The notes under the pieces were generated by a model that did not search any database, was not told the DNA's origin, and saw nothing but the letters and a program-made list of their open reading frames with translations. Shown here in pieces: positions 1 through 8,569 of a DNA stretch of 35,031 nucleotides; the stretch's first letter is position 1; every line of letters starts with the position of its first letter. The stretch comes from an uncultured Clostridia bacterium. Its GTDB lineage: Bacteria; Bacillota; Clostridia; Christensenellales; Borkfalkiaceae. Location of the stretch: positions 1-35,031 of the forward strand of contig CAMXOH010000006.1 of the NCBI GenBank assembly GCA_947245485.1. Reading direction: 5' to 3'. The translations under genes and the position numbers were made by a program.

Positions 1-92
1 CGAGCGTAGCGCGGCAATCCAGACTATTCCGCTCTTTCCAATCATCATTTACTTCCGGATTGCTTCGTCACCTACGGTTCCTCGCAATGACG
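1..92. repeat. Dispersed palindromic intergenic repeat, cut by window edge
   Basis: Noncoding. Inner arms GCAATCC (14-20) and GGATTGC (57-63) are inverted, and outer CGTAG (5-9) and CTACG (72-76) can extend the fold. On the minus strand the right part reads TCATTGCGAGGAACCGTAGG followed by TGACGAAGCAATCC. This resembles a dispersed intergenic repeat that I know from many unrelated bacterial genomes and metagenome assemblies. Only one copy is visible, and it probably continues past base 1. Its function is unknown; it may be a non-autonomous mobile or REP-like element. Confidence 0.55.
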
Positions 93-124
93 ACAAATCA
101 GCAACGCTTCCGCTTCTTTTTTGC

Positions 125-141
125 CTCCCGCATAGCGGGAG
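125..141. repeat. Short perfect hairpin
   Basis: Perfect 7-bp inverted repeat CTCCCGC / GCGGGAG with a 3-base loop, between the edge repeat and the terminator of the helicase gene. It could be a second stem of the terminator region or part of the adjacent repeat. No function can be assigned. Confidence 0.4.
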
Positions 142-161
142 ATTGTCTTTTAGCAACTGAA

Positions 162-189
162 AAGGCGCGGGCAAAAATGCCCGCGCCTT
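162..189 (-). terminator. Intrinsic terminator of the DUF4011 helicase gene
   Basis: Eleven-bp perfect GC-rich stem AAGGCGCGGGC / GCCCGCGCCTT with a 6-base loop, 8 bases past the stop codon of the minus-strand helicase gene and followed on that strand by TTC. It marks the 3' end of that transcript. Confidence 0.85.
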
Positions 190-196
190 AAAAATT

Positions 197-3100
197 TTAT
201 GCAAGGGTTATTCGGTCCGAAATACTGCGTATAAATATTCCGCGGCGTACTCCTTCGTCTATACACGCCGATATGAACGACACGAGTTTGTCGCTTGAAC
301 GCGGCACTTTAAGTTCTTTTAAAACCATAGGAATAAGTTCGTCCGCATACATACTTACTTTATTTATAAGCACGCCCTTAATAAGCGAAATTACGTCGTA
401 AGGCGTATAGTCGGTATCCGCCGAACGTATCGATGCGCCCTCTTCCACGCGGTATCTGTCAAACGACGAGAATTTATCCGCCTTGAAGTAGTAAGTCGAG
501 CCGAGCATTTCGCTTTTGCACAGTCCGCACAAGTCGAACAGCGAACGGAGCTTTGCTTCGAGCTTGACGCCGTACTTTTGTATTCCGAACTGCGCGAGCG
601 TGCGCTTTATGAGGAATACTGCGGAAATGGGTTCTTCCGCCGTAACCACGGCTTTTATTACGCGCATAACTTCCGCGTCGTTGTTTCCGCTTAAAATATA
701 TTCGGGCGGCTGTTGCTTTGCTTCGCCCTTTACAAAACGGTAAGGTTTTTTAAAGTTGATTGCCGCGGGTTTTCCGTCGGAAGTGAGCTTGTCGAGATAG
801 TCTTTGATTTTCTTGATTTCGCGCTTGGGGTTATTGAAGAAGTTCAAAGCGCAAAGTCGGACTACGTTCCAGTTGTTGCGTTTCAAAGTCTGAACCTGCA
901 AAACCGTCCTGTCCTTTACCGAGAACGCGCTCTGCGAGCCGTCGCACAGCACCGCAAGTGTAAAGTTATGCCTGTTCTTGGGGTCTATAACCGCAACGTC
1001 GATTTTAAAGTCGGAAACGCCCACGTCGCAACGGCATTCGTAGCCGTAAGCCGCAAGTTCTTCGGCAATGAATTTGCCTATGCCCTGCTTGTTCAAAATT
1101 ATCTCGTCGCTCTTAACCGAAATGTTCGTCCTGCCCTTTTCGGCAAATTCGAGGAAGGCTTTAAGTCCCGCAACGCCGCGCGAAGTGGTTCTCGACATAT
1201 CTATCATAGAGTAACGCATCGATGAGAACACAACCATCTCTTCCCTCGCCCTCGATACCGCAACGTTGAGTCTGCGCCATCCGCCGAGTTGGTTCAACGG
1301 TCCGAAGTTGAGCGAAATTTTGCCGAGCTTGTCTGGTCCGTACCCGACGGAGAACAGGATTACGTCCCTTTCATCGCCTTGAACGTTTTCAAGGTTTTTG
1401 ACGAAAAGAGGTTCTTCCCTGTCGTACGCCGCGTCTTCGAGCTTCTGTTCCGATATTTTCTTGGATAACTGCCTTTCGATATAAATTTGCTGGGGCATAC
1501 TGAAAGTTACCACGCCGATACTCGAATTTTTCAGCCTCTCGTCTTTTAAGCGTTTGATGACTTCCTCAATGAGCGCGTCCGCTTCCTTTTTGTTGAGCTT
1601 TGTATCCCCCCTGTCGTAAACGCCGTCCTCGATTAGTCTGAACTTGACTTTGCTGTCGAGCGCGTCGGGCGACGGGTAAGTGCAGAGTCTGCTCGAATAA
1701 TACATTATATTGGAAAAGGCTATAAGGCTTTCGTGCTTGGAGCGGTAGTGCCATATAAGGTGCTTTTCGGGTATGCCGAGCGCGAGGCAGTCGTCGAGTA
1801 CCGATTCCAAATCCTCTGTTTCGGGGTTGTCCTCGTCCTGCCCCGTTGTGGTGAAGAACGTTGTAGGCGGCATCTGTTTGGGGTCGCCGACAATTATCGC
1901 GCTCTTTGAACGGGCGAGCGAGGGCACCGCTTCGCAAGTAGGCATCTGCGACGCTTCGTCGAAGATAACTATATCGAACAGCGCGGGGTCTGCGGGGAGA
2001 TACTGCGAAACCGTAGACGGACTCATCAGCATACAGGGCGCGACGACGCGCAGAAGTTCGGGCAGTTCGGTGAACAGAGTCCTTAAATTGAGTCCGCGCA
2101 TATTGCCCATAAAGTTGCGCTTAAACGCCATAAGTTCGAGCGCGAGCGGTCCTTCCGTCTCGGTTGCGGGCAGGCGGGAAATCAAATCGGAGCGGAGTTT
2201 TTCGCGGGTGAGCGATGAGAACTCCTCCAAAAGCTGTGAAAAACTTACTGCGTTTGTTTCCTGCACGTTCGCAGAGAACGAAGAGAGAACTTCGTCCGCG
2301 GGAATATTGGTCTGTATGAAATTGCGGTATACGTTTTTGCGGAACGAGGACAGAATTTGCTTGCCGCTTATTCTTCCGCTTTCCATTGCGTCCGTCATAA
2401 ACGTTAAACCGCTTTCATTGAGTTTTTTAGCCGTAGCTTTATACACGCACCAGCCGGGGAGCATATCGATATTGTCGATAAGCGCGGTGCATTTTTTGTT
2501 GAAGTAGTCGAAAATATCGCCGTCGAGAATTTCCGACTTGTCGGCTTTGACGGTTTTAAGGAAGTTGTCGCAACTCTTGTTAAACGCGCTCGCCGCGGCG
2601 ATGAGTCCGGTTATTAGCGGTTTCAAGTGTCCGCCGACAGCTTCCGCGCACACGCTGTTGAAGGCGTCCGCGTTGTAGTCCATAAACACCTGCGCGCATA
2701 GCGTGTGGAGATGGTAAAGGGGTTTTAAAAACTCCTCCCTCTTCCTGTCGTTTATGCTTCCGCCCATACCCGTGAAATTGGAGCTTAACTCCGTGTTGTC
2801 GAATATGCGGGTTTTGGCATGTTCCATTTCGCAGGCGCGGCGAACCCATACAAGCTCTTCCTTAGCCGTCATAGGCACCGACGCGCACTTGTTTATTCTG
2901 CGTATTACGTTTAAAACTATTTTGGACGAACGGTAGTTGTCGCCCCAGTTTTCAAGTTCGTTTTCAACCTTGTCCGCAAGTTTTGCAATATCGGGCAACG
3001 CCTTGAACTTGTTCAGCCACTGTTTAACCGCCGCGTCGTACTTTAAGTTTGCGTTATAGAATTTATAGAACGCGCGTTCCTCGCATTCGAAAAACTCGCT

Positions 3101-5815
3101 CAAATCGTCGCCTTTTAATATGTTGGCGATTTCGATAAGGCTTTTAAGTTTTTTATAGGTGAACGTGCTTGTATTCTGATTGAACGTGTCGAGGAACAAG
3201 CCGAGATAGTTTTTAAGATGTTTAAGCTCGGCAAGCACAACTTCCGCAGCGCACAGCACCGCGCTGCGCGTGGACTTGTCGCAGTGCGTAAGATTGATTT
3301 CCGAGAAGGGCGAACGGTAAACGCCGCCGCACTCTTCCGCCGCCGCCTGCGCGGTCATAAGCATTTTTTCGCATTCTTCGAGTTTGCTCTTCGTAAGCGT
3401 GTCGTAGAAAGTGCTTTCTATGTTTATGAGTTCGGGCGCGTTTTTGTTTTGAAGATAGTAGATAATGCCGTCGTAAACCGACACGCCGAGTCTGCGTTTT
3501 TTGTGGAGCGCGGAAAGGGGCGCTTTTAAGTTTTCGCGCATTTCCTTTATGTTCGCGCCCGCGCTTTTGAACTTTTCTCCGTCCGTACCGCCTTTAAGCG
3601 CAAGCGTGTTTTCTATACTGCGGATAATTTCGCCCTTGTCCGCGGACTTGCCCGAATGCAGTTCGAGACAGAATTCGCCTATACCTATATCCGAAAGGCG
3701 TTTTTTAACTACCTGCAACGCCGCTTGCTTTTCCGCGACGAACAGCACGCGTTTTTTACAGTAAAGCGCGTTTGCTATAATATTCGTAATAGTCTGGCTC
3801 TTGCCAGTTCCGGGAGGTCCGTGTAAAACGAACGTAGTACCCTTGGCGGATTCCGCAACCGCGGCGTACTGCGTGCTGTCGCAGGGCAACGGCGTTATGA
3901 TTTCGCAGGGTTCGCAGTCGTCCTCGCTCACGCCCGTAAGTTTGTTCTTTTCGAGTTTGTTGCCGTTTGTAAGCAGGCTTGCGATAAGCGGATTTTTCTT
4001 GTATTCGTTAATATTGTTCTTGACGTCCGCCCACATTGCGTACCGCGCGAACGTGAATTGGGCGAGGTAAATATCTTCGTACACCTGCCAGCCGCGCATA
4101 TTCGCCGTCTTTGCGCGGAACACCGCGATTATTTCGTCGGGTTTAAGTCCCTTGCCCTCGACGCCGCGGACGTCTATGCCGAACTCCTGCTTCAAAAATT
4201 CGAGCAGGGTTGTGTTGACTTCGTACTCTTCGCCCGTTTCGAGCCAAACGCCCGAAGTTTTGTTCTTTTTCACGTTTACGGGCAAAAGCGCGAGGGGCGC
4301 GTACTTGTCCTCTTTATCGTTCTTGGAACGCCACTTTAAAAAGCCGAACGCAAGATACAGCGTCTTTACGCCCGTTTCTTCCTCTGCCGAGCGCGACTTT
4401 CTTATAAGCGTGTTGGAAACGTCGTTAACGCCCTCCTGCCCCGAGTAGCAACGCATTACGCCCGACTTCATTTCGATTGAAATGAGCTCTTCCATACTCC
4501 TCACGCTCGAACCGCCGAAGAACTGCGCGTCCTTAATCGGCATAGAGAGAGGATTTAATTTATACTTGTCCTTTTCTTCGAGCCTTGCGCAGAACGCGCC
4601 GAGGTCGGCGGAAAGGATATGCAGGCAGTCCCGCTTATAGCGGAAATTCAAGAGGTTGTTCCTCAGCGATAAGTCTAAAAGCCTTCTCTGCCAGTTCTTG
4701 TCCTTGGAAGCCGCTCTGTCGTACTCGAACTTGCTTGCGTCTATAATTTCGCCGGGTTTCGCGTTGTAGGCTATTTGCCTGTCGTCTAAAAGTTCGTAAC
4801 CCGCGTGCGTTTTTACTTTTAAGGGAAGCGGGAAAATTCCGCCAATGCGGCAACGCTTTACGTCGATACAGGTATCGAACGCGTTACTGCGCAAAAATGA
4901 AATGAAGTGCGCGCCGCTTGTTGTGAAACTTGCGTTTTTATGCGCGTATAAATCGTCCGCGTCGAACACGGCGAGGTTGTTTACGCCGTCCGCAACGTAT
5001 TTTTCGATGAGCGGCATATCGTCCTGAATGGGCGAAGAGAAACAGCTTTCATACAGCCATACGCCGACTGCGGCTTTGTTTTTGCCGATAATCAGCACGG
5101 GATTGAGCTTTGTAGCTTCGAAACAGGACGCGACGAAAACGGCGAGTTCGAGCGGACTTGCGCTCTTGCTTTTGATAATAGAGCTTATATCGCCCGCGCG
5201 GGTTACGCCCGTCATATCGCCGCAATCCGAACGCTCGATATTAAGATTTCTCACGGCGGAGAAAATCGACGCCGCGGCGTTTCTTACGGCGTTTCTGTCG
5301 TTGCCCGCGTAACCGCTCCACTCCGAGGAATAACCCCAAGATTTGAGCTGTAACCCCGCTTCCGCCAAAATTTTCTGACAGTCGGAAAGTTTGGGGCGCA
5401 CGAACGCAGAAAGCATTTCCGCATTGCCCGAAAGTCCGCACCAATAATCTATGGGAAGCGCGAGGACTTCCGCGTTCAGAGAGCAGATTATATCCTTGCC
5501 CTGCATAAGTTTGATTTGCACTTTACAGGTTGCAGGCTCTTCCAAATCGGCAAGATATTTAGGGTTGAGAAGATTTCCCGCCGCAAGCTCGATACTGCTT
5601 TGATGGGGAATTTCGGCAACGGGAATTTCCGCGGGCATTATAAGCTGGGTTGAACCCGTAATGCAGACGGTGATTTCCGAAACGCTTTCTTCCGCGCGGT
5701 TGAAAATTCTGAAAGAAGTAAACAGCGGCTGACGGCAATAGTACGTTGCGTAGCTGACTGCGTTTAAAAGTTCGCCTTCTATTTCTATTGTATCTATGTT
5801 CTTTTTCTTAGCCAT
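197..5815 (-). CDS. DUF4011 / SF1 helicase / Vsr-like nuclease / DUF3320 protein
   Basis: A very large (about 1872 residues) multidomain DNA/RNA-processing enzyme. The N-terminal ~370 residues include a stretch like the transglutaminase-like part of this family (SPLELAVFVASCFEA). The DUF4011 signature LLDLSLRNNLLNF lies near residue 380. Walker A GPPGTGKSQTI is near 667, Walker B VIFDEASQMP near 1287, GDPKQMPPT near 1313, HYRSKH near 1357, NVQGDERD near 1480 and the arginine-finger motif NVAVSRARE near 1520, so the SF1 (UPF1-like) motor looks intact. It is followed by a Vsr/MTES_1575-type nuclease core (DFKIDVAVID...LAVLCDG, ~1607-1625) and a DUF3320 tail from about 1735. The ORF track starts at a TTG (5821), but a perfect promoter ends at 5822 and the first ATG is at 5815. 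I therefore prefer the ATG, which implies a leaderless mRNA. Proteins of this layout are suspected or reported anti-phage factors; a role in defence here is inference. Confidence 0.93.
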   Translation of the reverse strand: MAKKKNIDTIEIEGELLNAVSYATYYCRQPLFTSFRIFNRAEESVSEITVCITGSTQLIMPAEIPVAEIPHQSSIELAAGNLLNPKYLADLEEPATCKVQIKLMQGKDIICSLNAEVLALPIDYWCGLSGNAEMLSAFVRPKLSDCQKILAEAGLQLKSWGYSSEWSGYAGNDRNAVRNAAASIFSAVRNLNIERSDCGDMTGVTRAGDISSIIKSKSASPLELAVFVASCFEATKLNPVLIIGKNKAAVGVWLYESCFSSPIQDDMPLIEKYVADGVNNLAVFDADDLYAHKNASFTTSGAHFISFLRSNAFDTCIDVKRCRIGGIFPLPLKVKTHAGYELLDDRQIAYNAKPGEIIDASKFEYDRAASKDKNWQRRLLDLSLRNNLLNFRYKRDCLHILSADLGAFCARLEEKDKYKLNPLSMPIKDAQFFGGSSVRSMEELISIEMKSGVMRCYSGQEGVNDVSNTLIRKSRSAEEETGVKTLYLAFGFLKWRSKNDKEDKYAPLALLPVNVKKNKTSGVWLETGEEYEVNTTLLEFLKQEFGIDVRGVEGKGLKPDEIIAVFRAKTANMRGWQVYEDIYLAQFTFARYAMWADVKNNINEYKKNPLIASLLTNGNKLEKNKLTGVSEDDCEPCEIITPLPCDSTQYAAVAESAKGTTFVLHGPPGTGKSQTITNIIANALYCKKRVLFVAEKQAALQVVKKRLSDIGIGEFCLELHSGKSADKGEIIRSIENTLALKGGTDGEKFKSAGANIKEMRENLKAPLSALHKKRRLGVSVYDGIIYYLQNKNAPELINIESTFYDTLTKSKLEECEKMLMTAQAAAEECGGVYRSPFSEINLTHCDKSTRSAVLCAAEVVLAELKHLKNYLGLFLDTFNQNTSTFTYKKLKSLIEIANILKGDDLSEFFECEERAFYKFYNANLKYDAAVKQWLNKFKALPDIAKLADKVENELENWGDNYRSSKIVLNVIRRINKCASVPMTAKEELVWVRRACEMEHAKTRIFDNTELSSNFTGMGGSINDRKREEFLKPLYHLHTLCAQVFMDYNADAFNSVCAEAVGGHLKPLITGLIAAASAFNKSCDNFLKTVKADKSEILDGDIFDYFNKKCTALIDNIDMLPGWCVYKATAKKLNESGLTFMTDAMESGRISGKQILSSFRKNVYRNFIQTNIPADEVLSSFSANVQETNAVSFSQLLEEFSSLTREKLRSDLISRLPATETEGPLALELMAFKRNFMGNMRGLNLRTLFTELPELLRVVAPCMLMSPSTVSQYLPADPALFDIVIFDEASQMPTCEAVPSLARSKSAIIVGDPKQMPPTTFFTTTGQDEDNPETEDLESVLDDCLALGIPEKHLIWHYRSKHESLIAFSNIMYYSSRLCTYPSPDALDSKVKFRLIEDGVYDRGDTKLNKKEADALIEEVIKRLKDERLKNSSIGVVTFSMPQQIYIERQLSKKISEQKLEDAAYDREEPLFVKNLENVQGDERDVILFSVGYGPDKLGKISLNFGPLNQLGGWRRLNVAVSRAREEMVVFSSMRYSMIDMSRTTSRGVAGLKAFLEFAEKGRTNISVKSDEIILNKQGIGKFIAEELAAYGYECRCDVGVSDFKIDVAVIDPKNRHNFTLAVLCDGSQSAFSVKDRTVLQVQTLKRNNWNVVRLCALNFFNNPKREIKKIKDYLDKLTSDGKPAAINFKKPYRFVKGEAKQQPPEYILSGNNDAEVMRVIKAVVTAEEPISAVFLIKRTLAQFGIQKYGVKLEAKLRSLFDLCGLCKSEMLGSTYYFKADKFSSFDRYRVEEGASIRSADTDYTPYDVISLIKGVLINKVSMYADELIPMVLKELKVPRSSDKLVSFISACIDEGVRRGIFIRSISDRITLA

Positions 5816-5821
5816 ATCCAA

Positions 5822-5850
5822 ATTATACCACTTTTTTATTTTATTGACAA
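5822..5850 (-). promoter_or_regulatory. Sigma-A promoter of the DUF4011 helicase (leaderless)
   Basis: On the minus strand TTGTCA (5845-5850), 17-bp spacer, TATAAT (5822-5827). The -10 box is followed by six bases (TTGGAT) and then ATG at 5815, so the predicted +1 falls on the start codon. No Shine-Dalgarno site fits between them. Confidence 0.8.
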
Positions 5851-5885
5851 TGACTTACCTAAGTTTTCAATAATTTTTAAATAAT

Positions 5886-5920
5886 AAGCCGCTGTGAAAA
5901 ATTTTTAACGTACGCGGCTT
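5886..5920 (-). terminator. Weak terminator-like hairpin after helD
   Basis: AAGCCGC / GCGGCTT stem with a long loop, followed on the minus strand by ATTATTT, in the 126-bp gap between helD and the helicase start. A competing small stem GCGGC/GCCGC lies at 5914-5928. It may only attenuate readthrough from helD. Confidence 0.45.
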
Positions 5921-5941
5921 TCCGCCGCCCGAAGTTTTCGG

Positions 5942-8311
5942 CTACTCTATTATTGCAAGATTTTTCAGCGCACGGGTATAGGCGATATACTTTTCGTTAA
6001 CCGTCATATCTCCGTCGGCAACCGCAACGGCGGTAAATTCAAGTCCCTTGCTCTCGTAGACGGTCATAATATTAATTTTCGTCTTTGAAATTTTGCCCGT
6101 TTCACGAAGAACGTTGTAACTCTTCCTCGAATGTTTTTCAAACCCCGCCTCGGTGACGATAACCGCGCAAAGTCCGTTTTTGTCCGAAAGATACTTAGTG
6201 ACGGAACGCGCCGAAATTTTTTCCACTTTACAGCCGTCGAAACCTATGGGTTGCATATCTATGCCCAGCCGCTCCGAAACGAAATTGACTATTTGGTTGG
6301 TGTTGCGGTAATTCAAATTTAAATCGTAAACCTTATACCCAAGCTCCGCCCAATCGCGTATTCCGCGGTATGCGGTAATGTTCTGCTTCAAGTCGCCGAA
6401 CACGTTGAACGACGCCCTGTCGTTGATTTTACGAAGCACAGCGTACTCCTGCGGGGAAATATCCTGCGCTTCGTCCACGAACACAAAACCGTATTTGGGC
6501 GTTAGCGGAAATTCGAGTTCGGTGAGAATAAGGCAGAGCGCAAACGGGTCGGTGCGGCAAAGTTTTTTTGTAGGCATGCCGAACCTGTATTTGATTTTTT
6601 TAACCGTTTCGCGGTAGAAATAGCGCGCTATGTCGTAGGTGTTTTCGCACTTGCCGAGAGAGACAAGCTCGCCGTCGCCGCGGAGCACGTCCGCAAACTC
6701 ATAGAGCGGTATAAACGCATTGCGTATGCGCTCCACTCTCTCTATGGTGACGGAGATTTCTTTTTTGAGCTGTTCGCGCTTTTCTATTCTGTCCGCATAG
6801 GTTAAAACTTCCTGCCCGCCGTTGTTCGTCTTATAGCGCAGTAAGTCGTGTATTTCCTTCTCTACCGCCTTATAGAGAGCTTCCAAATCTTCTTTGGCGT
6901 TCAGACAGATTTTGTCCGAATAGTGCCTTAAAAACTTTATGGACTTATAAAACGAAAGGAATTGCTTGTAGAAGAACGCATAGCTTTTCATACGCTCGTC
7001 CGACATAAGCGAAATAAATTCCTTTACGTCGGTAACGCAGTTGAACGCGTTCCTGAACTGTTTTGTAAAATAGAGTCCGCCGTCGGGTTTTTCCTTTATT
7101 TCGCCGAGTACGCAACGCCTTACGCGCAGGCTCGCGTTTTTAATGAACGAATAATCGTTTTCCTGCTCGCCGCAGGCTTGTCTCACCGCTTCGGCGACTT
7201 CACTGCATCCGTCGGCTGTAAACATACCGTAAATTCCGTCGAACACTTTTGAAAGTTTCTTTCTCACGTCAGCGGTAAATTTATCCGAATAGATATAACT
7301 CAGCATTCCGTCGGGTACGTTCTGGGCAAAATCGATTTTGTCCGTCACGAACACTCCCGCATTGCGCAGTACGTTTAAAAAATAATTGTCGAGAGTGGAA
7401 GTTTTTACTTTTTCAAGTTCGAGTATCGCCGAAAGCTCGTCGATAAACGCGTTGAAAGAGTCCGACGGAGTAATTACAAGAATATCGGACGGGCGCAGGC
7501 TTTCGTTATTATAAAGGATATAGGAAAGGCGGTGAAGTAAAATCATAGTCTTACCGCTGCCCGCAACGCCCTGCAAAATAAATTCCGAGCGTTCGGGCAG
7601 GGTTATAATTTCATACTGCTTTTCCTGTATGGTTTCGATTATATCGGTAATTTCACGCTTTTCCTTTCGGCTTTCGAGAATTTCCTTTAAGAACGGGTCG
7701 AAAATAAGCGCCTCGTCCCGTCCCCCGATTTCCTCTTGCGTGAGATAATCGGCAAGCGAAAGATACTCGTTTTTCATATCGAGCACCGCGCCGTTCTTGG
7801 TGCGGAGCGCGCGGCGCAGAATCAGTTTATATTCGTAGTCGTTTATTTTAAATTCGGTCTTGCTCTTTTGGTAGTACTTTCTCGCAAGCGGTGCGCGCCA
7901 ATCGACTATTTCAAGTCCCTCGTCGCCGCGCTTGCCTATATAGTAACTGTTGTACCCTTCCGCCTTATCCTCCAAGTCCATACGCGCAAAGTACGGCTCT
8001 TCGAAAAAGGGTTTATAGGACGCAAGTTTTTCGTTTAGCGTTTTTATTACGGCGTTGAGTTCGAGAACGCGTCTGTAATTTTCCGCCGAATGCTCGTTCT
8101 CGGAATTTTTGGCGTGACGCTCGGCTTTTGCCTCGGCTATTTTGTCTTTAAGTTTATTTATATAAAGACATTTAAGCATAAGCATTACCGCCTTAATTCG
8201 GCGGTTTTCGTAATCGCGCTGACTTTCTCCGTCGAGCAGTTCGAGGAAAAAGGCTTTATCCGGCTGTTTATGCGGCTCTATTGAGATTTTAAGTTTTTCG
8301 AATTCCGTCAT
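5942..8311 (-). CDS. helD: HelD-like UvrD/Rep-family helicase (RNA polymerase recycling)
   Basis: 789 residues, close to Bacillus subtilis HelD (about 774). HelD binds stalled core RNA polymerase and uses ATP to strip nucleic acid and free the enzyme. The N-terminal ~100 residues form a charged, coiled-coil-like arm (residues 34-100), as in the secondary-channel arm of the family. The family hallmarks follow: PYFARMD (106-112), YYIGK (123-127) and IVDWRAPL (135-142). Motor motifs are GVAGSGKT (Walker A, ~250), VFVDEAQD (~614), GDLKQNITAYRG, LNYRNTNQI, VYESKGLEF (~755) and YTRAL near the C-terminus. It has its own promoter and lies upstream of the DUF4011 helicase on the same strand, but a hairpin and a strong second promoter separate them. 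A general DNA helicase role is the less likely alternative because the HelD-specific N-terminal motifs are present. Confidence 0.92.
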   Translation of the reverse strand: MTEFEKLKISIEPHKQPDKAFFLELLDGESQRDYENRRIKAVMLMLKCLYINKLKDKIAEAKAERHAKNSENEHSAENYRRVLELNAVIKTLNEKLASYKPFFEEPYFARMDLEDKAEGYNSYYIGKRGDEGLEIVDWRAPLARKYYQKSKTEFKINDYEYKLILRRALRTKNGAVLDMKNEYLSLADYLTQEEIGGRDEALIFDPFLKEILESRKEKREITDIIETIQEKQYEIITLPERSEFILQGVAGSGKTMILLHRLSYILYNNESLRPSDILVITPSDSFNAFIDELSAILELEKVKTSTLDNYFLNVLRNAGVFVTDKIDFAQNVPDGMLSYIYSDKFTADVRKKLSKVFDGIYGMFTADGCSEVAEAVRQACGEQENDYSFIKNASLRVRRCVLGEIKEKPDGGLYFTKQFRNAFNCVTDVKEFISLMSDERMKSYAFFYKQFLSFYKSIKFLRHYSDKICLNAKEDLEALYKAVEKEIHDLLRYKTNNGGQEVLTYADRIEKREQLKKEISVTIERVERIRNAFIPLYEFADVLRGDGELVSLGKCENTYDIARYFYRETVKKIKYRFGMPTKKLCRTDPFALCLILTELEFPLTPKYGFVFVDEAQDISPQEYAVLRKINDRASFNVFGDLKQNITAYRGIRDWAELGYKVYDLNLNYRNTNQIVNFVSERLGIDMQPIGFDGCKVEKISARSVTKYLSDKNGLCAVIVTEAGFEKHSRKSYNVLRETGKISKTKINIMTVYESKGLEFTAVAVADGDMTVNEKYIAYTRALKNLAIIE

Positions 8312-8333
8312 ATAAATAACCTGCTTAAAGTCG

Positions 8334-8362
8334 AGTGTAACACATATTTAAGAAAAATACAA
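8334..8362 (-). promoter_or_regulatory. Sigma-A promoter of helD
   Basis: Minus strand TTGTAT (8357-8362), 17-bp spacer, extended -10 TGtTACACT (box 8334-8339). Predicted start about 8327, giving a leader of about 16 bases that contains the weak ribosome site AGCAGG before the ATG at 8311. Confidence 0.6.
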
Positions 8363-8500
8363 CCCTTTAACCCAAATGATTTTTAACATAAGACAGTGTA
8401 AAAACCGATATATTTTATAAATTGCCAAACAAAATATGCCTTATTTAATTTTATTTTTAGGTTAATTATTGACAAAAATAGATATTTCGGATATAAAACT

Positions 8501-8541
8501 AAACCAAATGGGTTTGCGGAATCCGCAAACCCATTTGGTTT
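8501..8541 (-). terminator. Long perfect hairpin, terminator of the peptidase/anti-sigma operon
   Basis: Twenty-bp perfect inverted repeat (AAACCAAATGGGTTTGCGGA and its complement) around a single central base, 28 bases after the stop of the anti-sigma-like gene. On the minus strand it is followed by the T-rich AGTTTTATAT, which fits an intrinsic terminator. The stem is unusually long and perfect. The remaining intergenic sequence (8312-8500) is AT-rich and otherwise shows only the helD promoter. Confidence 0.7.
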
Positions 8542-8569
8542 ATACCAACGAAAGAAAATGATGAGTGAA

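Noticed and set aside
1773-2507. 244-codon plus-strand ORF opposite the DUF4011 helicase
   Set aside because: Serine-rich shadow of the motor-domain coding strand; helicase motifs on the other strand are continuous.
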